The notes beneath the pieces were generated by a model. It searched no databases and was not told where the DNA came from. It saw only the letters and a program-made list of their open reading frames with translations. Below are positions 6,181 to 11,617 of a DNA stretch of 21,595 nt, one piece after another. This DNA is from a virus: positions 1-21,595 of the IMG/VR virus record IMGVR_UViG_3300034061_002704; one strand, written 5' to 3'. Made by a program: the position numbers and the translations under genes. Position 1 is the stretch's first letter. Every line of letters begins with the position of its first letter.

Positions 6181-6405
6181 TCAGTGCGTGATGTCGTGAA
6201 CGCTGACGGCCAGCCATGCGCCGCCCACGTCCACCGTGAGCCGGTCTCCCTCGACCCACTCGACACGGCCCTGCCACCGGCGGCCTGCCGTGCAGCCGCT
6301 CACGAAGTCGCCCTCGGCGGGCAGGCTCACCGGGCTCGGGGTGTGGTCAGCCATCCCCGCCACAGCGGCGAGGTACTCGTTCTGATGGGGGTCTGTGGTG
6401 AACAT
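6181..6405 (-). CDS. small hypothetical protein, first gene of early operon
   Basis: A 74-residue protein starting at ATG 6405, about 27 bases after the predicted start point of promoter P1 and with GGAG about 11 bases upstream. The second half looks like a small beta-barrel: EGDFVSGCTAGRRWQGRVEW, then EGDRLTVDVGGAWLAVSVHD, with alternating hydrophobic strands of the type seen in SH3-like or KOW-like domains. No family is recognised. It is separated from bet by 103 bases. A longer frame starting at 6459 would lie upstream of the predicted transcription start and is not preferred. Confidence 0.6.
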   Translation of the reverse strand: MFTTDPHQNEYLAAVAGMADHTPSPVSLPAEGDFVSGCTAGRRWQGRVEWVEGDRLTVDVGGAWLAVSVHDITH

Positions 6406-6438
6406 TTGAATAGTGGCTCCGTTTGGGGGTGGGGCGTG

Positions 6439-6466
6439 AATGTATCGACGAGTGAACAACTGTCAA
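6439..6466 (-). promoter_or_regulatory. sigma70-like promoter P1 for the bet/replication operon
   Basis: Reading the minus strand, TTGACA (6466-6461) is followed by a 16-base spacer and TACATT (6444-6439). This puts the transcript start near 6432, about 27 bases before ATG 6405. It is the best promoter match upstream of the long early gene run. Confidence 0.6.
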
Positions 6467-6493
6467 CCGGCCGCCTGAAAAATCTTTTGCTTC

Positions 6494-6507
6494 CGGTAGC
6501 GGTAGTT
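6494..6507. promoter_or_regulatory. operator-like site O1
   Basis: CGGTAGCGGTAGTT, matching site O2 in 13 of 14 bases. Its centre lies near -68 relative to the predicted P1 start, where an activator or a second repressor dimer could bind. A weaker promoter-like pair (TTGAAC, 17 bases, AAAGAT on the minus strand) would place it in a spacer instead. Confidence 0.5.
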
Positions 6508-6510
6508 CAA

Positions 6511-6654
6511 TCAACCAAGAAAAACACTGGCGAACGTCGCCAGGAGTTCGATGCTGTCGTGGACCGCACGGGCCAGCTTGGAGTCACATCCAAGTTCTTG
6601 ACCAAGGCGAACCAGCACGAGGCAGCGAATCATTTCATCCCAATCGATCTTCAT
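6511..6654 (-). CDS. small hypothetical protein in control region
   Basis: A 47-residue helical protein (starting MKIDWDEMIRCLVLVRLGQE) with a strong ribosome binding site, AAAGGAG, seven bases before ATG 6654, and its own promoter P2 some 22 bases upstream. It is separately controlled from its neighbours, and the promoter contains an operator-like site in the spacer. The first half alternates acidic and hydrophobic residues, the second half (SIELLATFASVFLG) is hydrophobic and could pack in a dimer or touch the membrane. Function unknown; its location between promoter sites suggests a regulatory or anti-repressor-like small protein. Confidence 0.6.
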   Translation of the reverse strand: MKIDWDEMIRCLVLVRLGQELGCDSKLARAVHDSIELLATFASVFLG

Positions 6655-6682
6655 GGCAGCACTCCTTTGCGTGCGTGGGGGT

Positions 6683-6711
6683 ACTGTACGGTATCGGTAG
6701 TTCCCTGTCCA
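6683..6711 (-). promoter_or_regulatory. sigma70-like promoter P2 with operator in spacer
   Basis: On the minus strand, TGGACA (6711-6706), a 17-base spacer and TACAGT (6688-6683). The spacer holds the operator-like site O2. The predicted start near 6676 gives a leader of about 22 bases before ATG 6654. Confidence 0.6.
6689..6702. promoter_or_regulatory. operator-like site O2
   Basis: CGGTATCGGTAGTT, fully inside the P2 spacer. A protein bound here would block RNA polymerase, so this is a repressor-type position. It differs from O1 by one base. Confidence 0.55.
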
Positions 6712-6754
6712 GCCCAACACAAAAAGATTTTTTGGGGCCGAGAAATCCCGAGAT

Positions 6755-6994
6755 TCAGGACTTCTTTCGCGGGCTGGCCTTCTTGGTGGCCCGCTTCCCG
6801 ATCGACCGGGCGGTGAGGTTGGCCTTCGCTTCCTTGGCCGCAGCCAGGGGGATCAGCCAGACCCGCTCGCCGAATCGCTTGCCTTCGAGGCGGCCGGATC
6901 GCAGGAGCATCCGCACCCAGCCGTCCGTGCAGCCCATGAATTCCACGGCCTCCGCGACCGTGAGGTATTCGCCGCCATCGACTTTGTGGGCCAT
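6755..6994 (-). CDS. MerR/excisionase-like helix-turn-helix protein, likely control-region regulator
   Basis: A 79-residue protein: a short N-terminus, then a HTH_17/excisionase-type domain (EYLTVAEAVEFMGCTDGWVR, followed by MLLRSGRLEGKRFGERVWLIP, the helix-turn-helix plus wing), and a basic tail rich in Lys and Arg (KRATKKASPRKKS). Such domains occur in excisionases and small phage regulators. It is transcribed divergently from the integrase, 174 bases apart, the usual place for an xis or lysogeny regulator. ATG 6994 is chosen because GGAGG lies ten bases upstream; ATG 7003 is an alternative and would produce an almost leaderless message from P3. Its promoter contains a 12-base palindrome, suggesting autoregulation. 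Excisionase versus transcription factor cannot be decided here. Confidence 0.75.
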   Translation of the reverse strand: MAHKVDGGEYLTVAEAVEFMGCTDGWVRMLLRSGRLEGKRFGERVWLIPLAAAKEAKANLTARSIGKRATKKASPRKKS

Positions 6995-7010
6995 TCCAAC
7001 CATGCCTCCG

Positions 7011-7038
7011 ATACTACCGCTAGCGGTGGCGGTGTCAA
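7011..7038 (-). promoter_or_regulatory. sigma70-like promoter P3 for the HTH regulator
   Basis: Minus strand TTGACA (7038-7033), a 16-base spacer and TAGTAT (7016-7011). Transcription should begin near 7004, so the message has almost no leader: the start codon is either ATG 7003 at the very 5' end or ATG 6994. Confidence 0.6.
7013..7027. promoter_or_regulatory. operator-like site O3 with perfect palindrome
   Basis: ACTACCGCTAGCGGT. The 12 bases 7016-7027 (ACCGCTAGCGGT) are a perfect palindrome that overlaps the P3 -10 box edge and spacer. The left half, ACTACCGCTA, matches the reverse complement of O1. A dimeric repressor bound here would shut off the HTH gene. Confidence 0.55.
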
Positions 7039-7061
7039 ATCGCCCGCCCGGCAGTTGCCGC

Positions 7062-7078
7062 CGGGGGCTCCGCCCCCG
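7062..7078. repeat. short GC-rich inverted repeat
   Basis: CGGGGGC and GCCCCCG separated by TCC form a seven-pair hairpin between the regulator and the integrase. There is no T-run on either side, so it is not a convincing terminator; it may be a structural or recombination-accessory element. Confidence 0.45.
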
Positions 7079-7124
7079 TAGGCTTCCCTGCGTCACGGAT
7101 TCAAGTGGAGGATAGGGGAACGAA

Positions 7125-7140
7125 ACTAATGTACACTAGT
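7125..7140. promoter_or_regulatory. imperfect 16-base palindrome upstream of the integrase
   Basis: ACTAATGTACACTAGT reads nearly the same on the other strand (two symmetric mismatches around a TGTACA centre). It lies 27 bases before the integrase ATG and just upstream of its ribosome binding site. It could be an operator for the integrase or an integrase arm/core-type site. TACACT inside it may also serve as a -10 box, though no good -35 is seen. Confidence 0.4.
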
Positions 7141-7167
7141 GGTCGTTACCCGCAGGAGGAGCCAGCG

Positions 7168-8055
7168 ATGTTACTTCGAGATGTTCTTCAAAACGAGTAC
7201 GCCCCTTTGCGGACGCTAAAGCCGCAGGCGATGAGGCAGTATCAACTGACCCTGACCAGATGGTGCGAGACGCTGGGGCGCGAGCCGACGATGGATGACC
7301 TTCAGCCGCTCGTCGTCCAGGCGTTCCTCTCGGCCCGCCGCACCAAGGTGTCCGCCGCCTCGGTTCGGAAGGATCGGACGCACGTCTGCTGCCTGTGGTC
7401 CTACTGTGCCAAGGTTCGCCGCACCCGCTCTGACGGCCAACTGCTGGAGTTTCCCACCGTCGCCCCGGTGCGAGCCCCTACGAGGCTTCCACGGGCCTAC
7501 CGGGTGGCCGATGTCTCGGCCTTGGTGCGCACGGCCCTCGGCTACCCATCGCCCGTCTGCGGGCTTCCTGGGGGCTTGTACTACGCCAGCATGATCCGCA
7601 TGTGCTGGGAGACGGCCAGCCGCATCGGAGCCGTGAGGCAGCTGCGGTGGGGCGAAGTGGACCTCGAAGGGCGGGCGGTCATCTTCCTGGCCGAAACCAC
7701 CAAGACCGGCGACCGGGATCTGCGGCGGGCGATCTCGCCCGAGTTGGCCGGGTGGCTGAGGCAGATCGAGCGGAAGCCGAACGACCTCGTGTTTCCCTGG
7801 GACCGCGACCCGACGAGCCTGTGGTACGAGTTCAAGAAGATCTGCCGGGTGGCGGGGGTGCAGCCGAGGGGCTTCCACGCGCTCCGCAAGAGTAACGCCA
7901 GTTATGTGACGGCCGCCGCCGGGGTCGGGGAAGCCGCCAGCGTCTGCGGTCACAAAGACAGCAAGGTGACCATCGACCACTACATCGACGAGACGATTGC
8001 GAAGCCGAAGCATACGGCCCTCGACTTCCTGCCGCCGCTCGACCTGAGCGAATGA
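7168..8055 (+). CDS. int: tyrosine recombinase / phage integrase
   Basis: A 295-residue site-specific tyrosine recombinase that would insert and excise the phage genome at attachment sites. The start ATG 7168 is set by AGGAGGA (7154-7160) seven bases upstream; an earlier in-frame ATG at 7105 lacks such a site. Residues 1-100 form the SAM-like core-binding domain (PQAMRQYQLTLTRWCETLGR, then VSAASVRKDRTHVCCLWSYC). The catalytic domain shows Arg152 (TASRIGAVRQLRW), Lys179 (TTKTGDRD), His237 and Arg240 (HALRK), His262 (CGHKDS) and the nucleophile Tyr272 (DHYID). All catalytic positions are intact. This is the only plus-strand gene, lying between the structural and early modules and divergent from the HTH regulator. 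Confidence 0.95.
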   Translation: MLLRDVLQNEYAPLRTLKPQAMRQYQLTLTRWCETLGREPTMDDLQPLVVQAFLSARRTKVSAASVRKDRTHVCCLWSYCAKVRRTRSDGQLLEFPTVAPVRAPTRLPRAYRVADVSALVRTALGYPSPVCGLPGGLYYASMIRMCWETASRIGAVRQLRWGEVDLEGRAVIFLAETTKTGDRDLRRAISPELAGWLRQIERKPNDLVFPWDRDPTSLWYEFKKICRVAGVQPRGFHALRKSNASYVTAAAGVGEAASVCGHKDSKVTIDHYIDETIAKPKHTALDFLPPLDLSE

Positions 8056-8073
8056 ACCGGGCAAGCGGGGAGA

Positions 8074-8101
8074 TGTTGAGGAAAGGAAGGAAAACTCAAC
8101 A
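8074..8101. repeat. inverted repeat between integrase and convergent gene
   Basis: TGTTGAG (8074-8080) and CTCAACA (8095-8101) are perfect seven-base inverted arms around a purine-rich 14-base loop. It occupies the 66-base gap between the convergent integrase and the end of the structural operon. It may work as a weak two-way terminator or be part of the attachment site; neither can be confirmed from one sequence. Confidence 0.4.
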
Positions 8102-8121
8102 CCTACAACCCGCCGCCCGGC

Positions 8122-8319
8122 TCATTGTTCCGCTGGCCTCGGCAAGTTCTCGCGTGCCGCCAGCATCGCCAGCAGCCGCTCGCGCTCTTCGAGCAGGCGG
8201 CCGATCATCCTGGCCGCCGTGCCGTTGGTCGCCGTCCAACTGTTTGACGGCCCGTGGCGGCCCACCCACAGCCACGCCTCCTGGGCCTCGTCCTCGCTGT
8301 AGTGCACGCGGGGATTCAC
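8122..8319 (-). CDS. small hypothetical protein
   Basis: A 65-residue protein starting at GTG 8319 in a GTGA overlap with the stop of the DUF1599-like gene. The sequence contains YSEDEAQEAWLWVGRHGP, then a basic/acidic helix (IGRLLEERERLLAMLAAREN) that could form a coiled coil. It is the last gene of the long minus-strand structural transcription unit before the convergent integrase. Family not recognised. Confidence 0.62.
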   Translation of the reverse strand: MNPRVHYSEDEAQEAWLWVGRHGPSNSWTATNGTAARMIGRLLEERERLLAMLAARENLPRPAEQ

Positions 8320-8666
8320 TCGACGCTCTCCCGGTAGAGCACCAGGGCGATGATTGAATACGCCGCGAGGTCGAGCAGCGTGTCCTCCACGCCGTCGAAT
8401 TCCACCTCGCCCCGGCGAAAGAACGACCGCAGCCGGTGCATCTTGTCGCTCATGCGGAGCACGCAGCCCGCGTATGCGGGCACGTTGATAACGTCGGCCG
8501 AGTTGCGAATGTTGCTCAGGGCATCGTCGTCCTGCCCGTAGTCTTTTGTCTTCCTCAAGTGGAGCGTGCGGATCTCGTCGAGGATATCCAAGAACTCGCG
8601 CGAGCCGGGCCGCAGTCCCTCTCGCATCACGCCATCACCATTGAGTCGGTCGGCCACGGTAATCAT
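8316..8666 (-). CDS. DUF1599 / nucleotide modification associated domain 1-like protein
   Basis: A 116-residue protein whose ATG 8666 overlaps the phosphoesterase stop (ATGA). The frame further upstream lies inside that gene and is rejected. The pattern KTKDYGQDDDALSNIRNSAD, then CVLRMSDKMHRLRSFFRRGE, EFDGVEDTLLDLAAYSIIAL matches DUF1599/Nmad1 proteins: a KxxDYG motif, an N-R pair, RMxDKxxRL, and E/D-DTLLDLAAYSIIAL, an all-helical MazG-like arrangement with acidic metal-binding positions. Comparative genomics has linked this family to phage nucleotide metabolism and base modification, but its biochemical activity is not settled. It is coupled to the phosphoesterase, so the two may act in one pathway. 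Confidence 0.75.
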   Translation of the reverse strand: MITVADRLNGDGVMREGLRPGSREFLDILDEIRTLHLRKTKDYGQDDDALSNIRNSADVINVPAYAGCVLRMSDKMHRLRSFFRRGEVEFDGVEDTLLDLAAYSIIALVLYRESVE

Positions 8667-9838
8667 CCCTTTCTGTTCCCTTCGCTGACGTGCATGGATC
8701 GCAGCCCGCCATCGGGGCTGTAGAGGAATGTTTCGCATGCCTGTCTAGCCCCGAGGAATCCGTTGGCTGAGTGCCAATCATCTGGCGGGCAAATCGTCGG
8801 GGCCGTCCGCACGATCACGCCGTCGAGCGTGTCCAGCGGCTTGTTGTGCTCGGCCGCCTGGTGGTGGAGATGCCCCGTGTGCCATTCGCGGTACGTGCTG
8901 CGGCTCCACGCCTCGCGTTGCTCCAGGGCCATGATCTGCGGGAGTTTCCGCTTCGCCTTGTGCCCGTGCGTGAACCCGAGCAGGTTGCGCCCGTGCGTGA
9001 GGTATTGCCGCGAGAGGAAGTCGGGCTTGATCGTCACGGCCTTCGAGCCACGGAACCGCTCCACGAGGATCCGCTGAAAGGCCCACGTCAGCACCTCGTC
9101 GTGGTTGCCGTTCACGATCACCACGTCGGTGGGGGCCGAGGCCGCCGACCGCTCGACGATGCCGAGCAGCGAGTCGCAACCCACCTGAATCATCTTCTGC
9201 AATCGGCCGTCACGCTCGAGCGGCGTGCCGCCGGTTGTCGTGCCGCTCGGGGTGTCGTAGTGGAAGAGGTCGCCCAGGAACGCGATCGTGCGGCGCGTGG
9301 GCTTGTGGGCATCTCCCACTGTCACCAGTTCGGCCCCGGCTTTGCCCACGAGCTGCTCGGCTAGGTCGAGGTCGTAGTCGCTGCCGCCCGTCGTCTTACT
9401 CCACGAGTATGCCCCGAAGTGCGTGTCGCTGATGACGAGCACCTGCCATAGACCGTCTGCCTTGGGTGCCTTGACAGTTTTGGTCAAGGGCTTGCGGAGC
9501 GTCTTCTTCGCGGCGTCGATCATCGCCTCGACCACTTCGATGGTGGTCGGCCCGCCCTTGGGCTTGAGTCGCACGAAGACCCGGTGCAGTTCGATGGTGC
9601 CGCCGTCGCCGTCGCCGCACTCCCACTTCGTCGCCTCGCTGGCTGCGACCTCGAAGCGGGCCATGTCGGCTTCGATGTGGCGAAGCAGATCCTCCACCGT
9701 CTTGATGCGGCGGCTCGTCGAGCGGGCCTCCAGCGAATCGCCGTCCTGCCGCTGCGTCACCTGCTCGGCATCGGCGGCAGGCTTCGCGGGCGGGAGCTTC
9801 GACGCCACGGAAGCCGCTAGCGTTTTCCGTTTAGCCAC
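8663..9838 (-). CDS. calcineurin-like metallophosphoesterase
   Basis: A 391-residue protein whose C-terminal two thirds form a two-metal phosphoesterase: SDTHFG (D138, H140), FLGDLFHYD (G189, D190), VNGNHDEVL (N245, H246, D247), a later THGHK (H291, H293) and TGHLHH (H323, H325), in the order expected for the calcineurin/Mre11-like fold. All metal ligands appear present. The first 130 residues are a phage-specific extension with a charged helix and a strand-rich part. The start is GTG 9838 with GGGAG seven bases upstream, overlapping the previous gene by 22 bases. Similar phage proteins are often called DNA repair exonuclease-like, but the substrate (DNA, RNA, nucleotides or phosphoprotein) is unknown. 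It is coupled to the Nmad1-like gene. Confidence 0.88.
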   Translation of the reverse strand: MAKRKTLAASVASKLPPAKPAADAEQVTQRQDGDSLEARSTSRRIKTVEDLLRHIEADMARFEVAASEATKWECGDGDGGTIELHRVFVRLKPKGGPTTIEVVEAMIDAAKKTLRKPLTKTVKAPKADGLWQVLVISDTHFGAYSWSKTTGGSDYDLDLAEQLVGKAGAELVTVGDAHKPTRRTIAFLGDLFHYDTPSGTTTGGTPLERDGRLQKMIQVGCDSLLGIVERSAASAPTDVVIVNGNHDEVLTWAFQRILVERFRGSKAVTIKPDFLSRQYLTHGRNLLGFTHGHKAKRKLPQIMALEQREAWSRSTYREWHTGHLHHQAAEHNKPLDTLDGVIVRTAPTICPPDDWHSANGFLGARQACETFLYSPDGGLRSMHVSEGNRKG

Positions 9839-10071
9839 TGGATCACTCCCTGCAAGCCGCTTGTTTTCCAGCCGCGCTCGCGTGCGGCTTCGATGATCGC
9901 ACGGGCGAATGCTGTCTTCTGGTGCGTCGCGTGATCGAACGAAGCCCGCACCGCCTCCAGTTCCGCCTGGGCCTCGGCTGGCAGCCGCTCAAACCACGTC
10001 CCGAATCCAGGGCTGCGGTTCCGCGTCCGAGCCAGCACGTCATCGAGCAGGCTTTTCTTTGCCTTTGCCAC
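9817..10071 (-). CDS. hypothetical protein, 84 residues
   Basis: Starts at GTG 10071 with GGAAAG four bases upstream. After a basic start (AKAKKSLLDDVLARTRNRSP) it contains a helical region (WFERLPAEAQAELEAVRASF) and a putative helix-turn-helix-like end (ARAIIEAARERGWKTSGLQG, then VIQWLNGKR). This order, with Lys-rich ends, suggests a small DNA-binding protein, but the family is not recognised. Its start overlaps the previous gene by 32 bases and its end overlaps the phosphoesterase start by 22. Confidence 0.65.
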   Translation of the reverse strand: MAKAKKSLLDDVLARTRNRSPGFGTWFERLPAEAQAELEAVRASFDHATHQKTAFARAIIEAARERGWKTSGLQGVIQWLNGKR

Positions 10072-10225
10072 GGGGCTTTCCTTTCGGCTTGGGCTTCGCA
10101 GAACGCCGCAGGACCATGTTGCCGTCGTCGTCCAAGGTGAACGGCGGCGAGGCGTCGTCGTCCTCGTAGTCGAGCTCGGCGAGGTTAGGCTTCGCTGCCT
10201 TGGGCGTTGGCTGCTTGCGTGGCAC
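10040..10225 (-). CDS. small acidic/basic low-complexity protein
   Basis: A 61-residue protein from GTG 10225, with GGAGG six bases upstream; the longer in-frame reading to 10387 is a shadow of the neighbouring gene. It has a Lys/Pro-rich beginning, an acidic middle (LAELDYEDDDASPPFTLDDD) and a strongly basic Lys/Gly/Pro tail (KPKPKGKPRGKGKEKPAR). It is likely disordered. It overlaps neighbours at both ends, 41 bases upstream and 32 downstream. Function unknown. Confidence 0.58.
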   Translation of the reverse strand: MPRKQPTPKAAKPNLAELDYEDDDASPPFTLDDDGNMVLRRSAKPKPKGKPRGKGKEKPAR

Positions 10226-10679
10226 GGGCCGCCTCCTTCCGTGCGTTGGAAATCGCACGGCGAACCAGCACCCTACCGGCCATGTCAACGAACGGCAGGC
10301 CTCGCTTCGTCGCCTCCTCGCGGAGCCAGCCCACGATCTCGTCGAGGTGGGCCTCGCACCACCCGGGCTCGCGGGCTTCTTCCTCATCCATCTTGCGGGC
10401 GCGGGCGTTGCAGGAACAGTTGGGCGTGGCCGTGATGCCTATGCGCTTCAAGAGTTTCTTGAGTTCGGTGCCGGGGCCGTGACTCGGGGCGGGGGGTTGT
10501 GAGGCTGCGGGCTGCGGCAACTCGAAACCCGGCTTCGGCGTACGCGGATATGCCGAGTGGTCGGTGTCCACAGTGATCTTGTCTCCGTCCTGGGAGACGA
10601 TGCAGGGCCGCACTTCGTCCAACGTGTAGCCACGTTCGCGGCAGCGGGCGGCGAGATGAGACAGGCGGCAGGCGATCAT
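10185..10679 (-). CDS. hypothetical protein with Cys cluster, 164 residues
   Basis: The start is ATG 10679, overlapping the stop of the cysteine-rich gene (ATGA). The first part has a short helical domain (CRLSHLAARCRERGYTLDEV, then RPCIVSQDGDKITVDTDH), then a Pro-rich linker, then a C-terminal domain with GITATPNCSCNARARKMDEE, PGWCEAHLDEIVGWLREEA and RGLPFVDMAGRVLVRRAI. The CSC plus later WC could bind a metal. I recall this C-terminal pattern (ATPNCSCNxRA...WCE...I..WLREEA) as recurrent in planctomycete phage-like clusters next to tail genes, without an assigned role. It may be a distal tail accessory or a regulatory protein. Confidence 0.7.
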   Translation of the reverse strand: MIACRLSHLAARCRERGYTLDEVRPCIVSQDGDKITVDTDHSAYPRTPKPGFELPQPAASQPPAPSHGPGTELKKLLKRIGITATPNCSCNARARKMDEEEAREPGWCEAHLDEIVGWLREEATKRGLPFVDMAGRVLVRRAISNARKEAARATQAANAQGSEA

Positions 10680-11617
10680 GGCAGCGGGTTTTTGCAAGGG
10701 GGGAATGTGTTGTAGTCCCACGCATGCCAGGAAAGCGTTGAGTTCCACGGTGTTTGCCCGATGTTTGGGTCACCGGGAAATTGGCCGTCACTCTCGACGC
10801 CTTCTTCTGGGTCAATGCAACAACCAGAGACCGTCAGCGCCAAGCTGACTGATTCGTTTCCGTTTCCGTCATTTTCTGAACCGTCCTGGCGCTTGATCGT
10901 AACGCACTCGTAACCGTGCGAAGTAAAGTACCCGGCGATATCTCCGGCCCACCCCACCAACGCCGGAATTACAGTGTCCGGCTGGTCTCCCGCCAAGGCG
11001 GGTGCAAAAATATGAAACCAAGGCGCCCCGGTCGTGCAACCTGGGCAGCATTGTTCGATAACGCAACCGCACTGATCTGGGCATAGAACTGCATCTTGCG
11101 GCCCGATGTCGTTCCACGGGCCTGGAACTTGGCACGGGGCAGAGCAGGCTCCGTCAACGCACTCCCCGTCCACGCACGACTGCCCTTCTGGGCAGCATAC
11201 GTTTCCGCAAAGAACCTGCCCGGCCGGACATTCGCATACGCCCGCCGCGCACGTCGTGCCGCACCCCTTGAACACGCCTCCGAGCTGCTGGCAAACGATG
11301 TCAGCCGTGATCGAACACGACGTGCCCTGGCAGCACGCGCCGTTGCAGCAAGTGTCTGGCTGGCAAGTGGGCGTGGAGCAGTTCGGCGTGCCGCCATCAT
11401 TTATGCACCGTCTTTTTTTCGTGTCGTTCGTGCAAACGTAAATCTGCGAACCTTCCGGCACGGCGCAACACGGGCAGCAGCAGCAGTCCCTAGCGCCTAA
11501 GTCGCCATCCCTAATGAGGCCAAACGACGGTTCATCCGGCGCGCCAGGCACGTAGGGTGGAGTCTCCCTAGGTGCAAACAGGAATGTTTTTGTGACAGAG
11601 TTGTAAAAAAATGCCAT
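10676..11617 (-). CDS. extremely cysteine-rich tail-module protein, tip/adhesin candidate
   Basis: A 313-residue protein with 37 cysteines (about 12%), most between residues 44 and 200. It starts at ATG 11617 in a TGATG overlap with the previous stop. The first 43 residues are ordinary; then come CCCCPCC, CCNGACC, and granulin- or Stig1-like units such as ECPAGQVLCGNVCCPEGQSC and CPDQCGCVIEQCC. The rest (VIPALVGWAGDIAGYFTSHG, CVTIKRQDGS, a VSLALTVSGCC strand) looks like a folded receptor-type domain. No signal peptide is seen, as expected for a virion protein folded after assembly or lysis. It is in the tail-tip position downstream of two tail proteins, so a disulfide-stabilised host-binding tip is the best guess; it is not a recognised tail fibre family. 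Confidence 0.8.
   Translation of the reverse strand: MAFFYNSVTKTFLFAPRETPPYVPGAPDEPSFGLIRDGDLGARDCCCCPCCAVPEGSQIYVCTNDTKKRRCINDGGTPNCSTPTCQPDTCCNGACCQGTSCSITADIVCQQLGGVFKGCGTTCAAGVCECPAGQVLCGNVCCPEGQSCVDGECVDGACSAPCQVPGPWNDIGPQDAVLCPDQCGCVIEQCCPGCTTGAPWFHIFAPALAGDQPDTVIPALVGWAGDIAGYFTSHGYECVTIKRQDGSENDGNGNESVSLALTVSGCCIDPEEGVESDGQFPGDPNIGQTPWNSTLSWHAWDYNTFPPCKNPLP

Noticed and set aside
7062-7078. Rho-independent terminator between regulator and integrase
   Set aside because: The stem is good but no T-run follows on either strand, so it is kept only as an inverted repeat.
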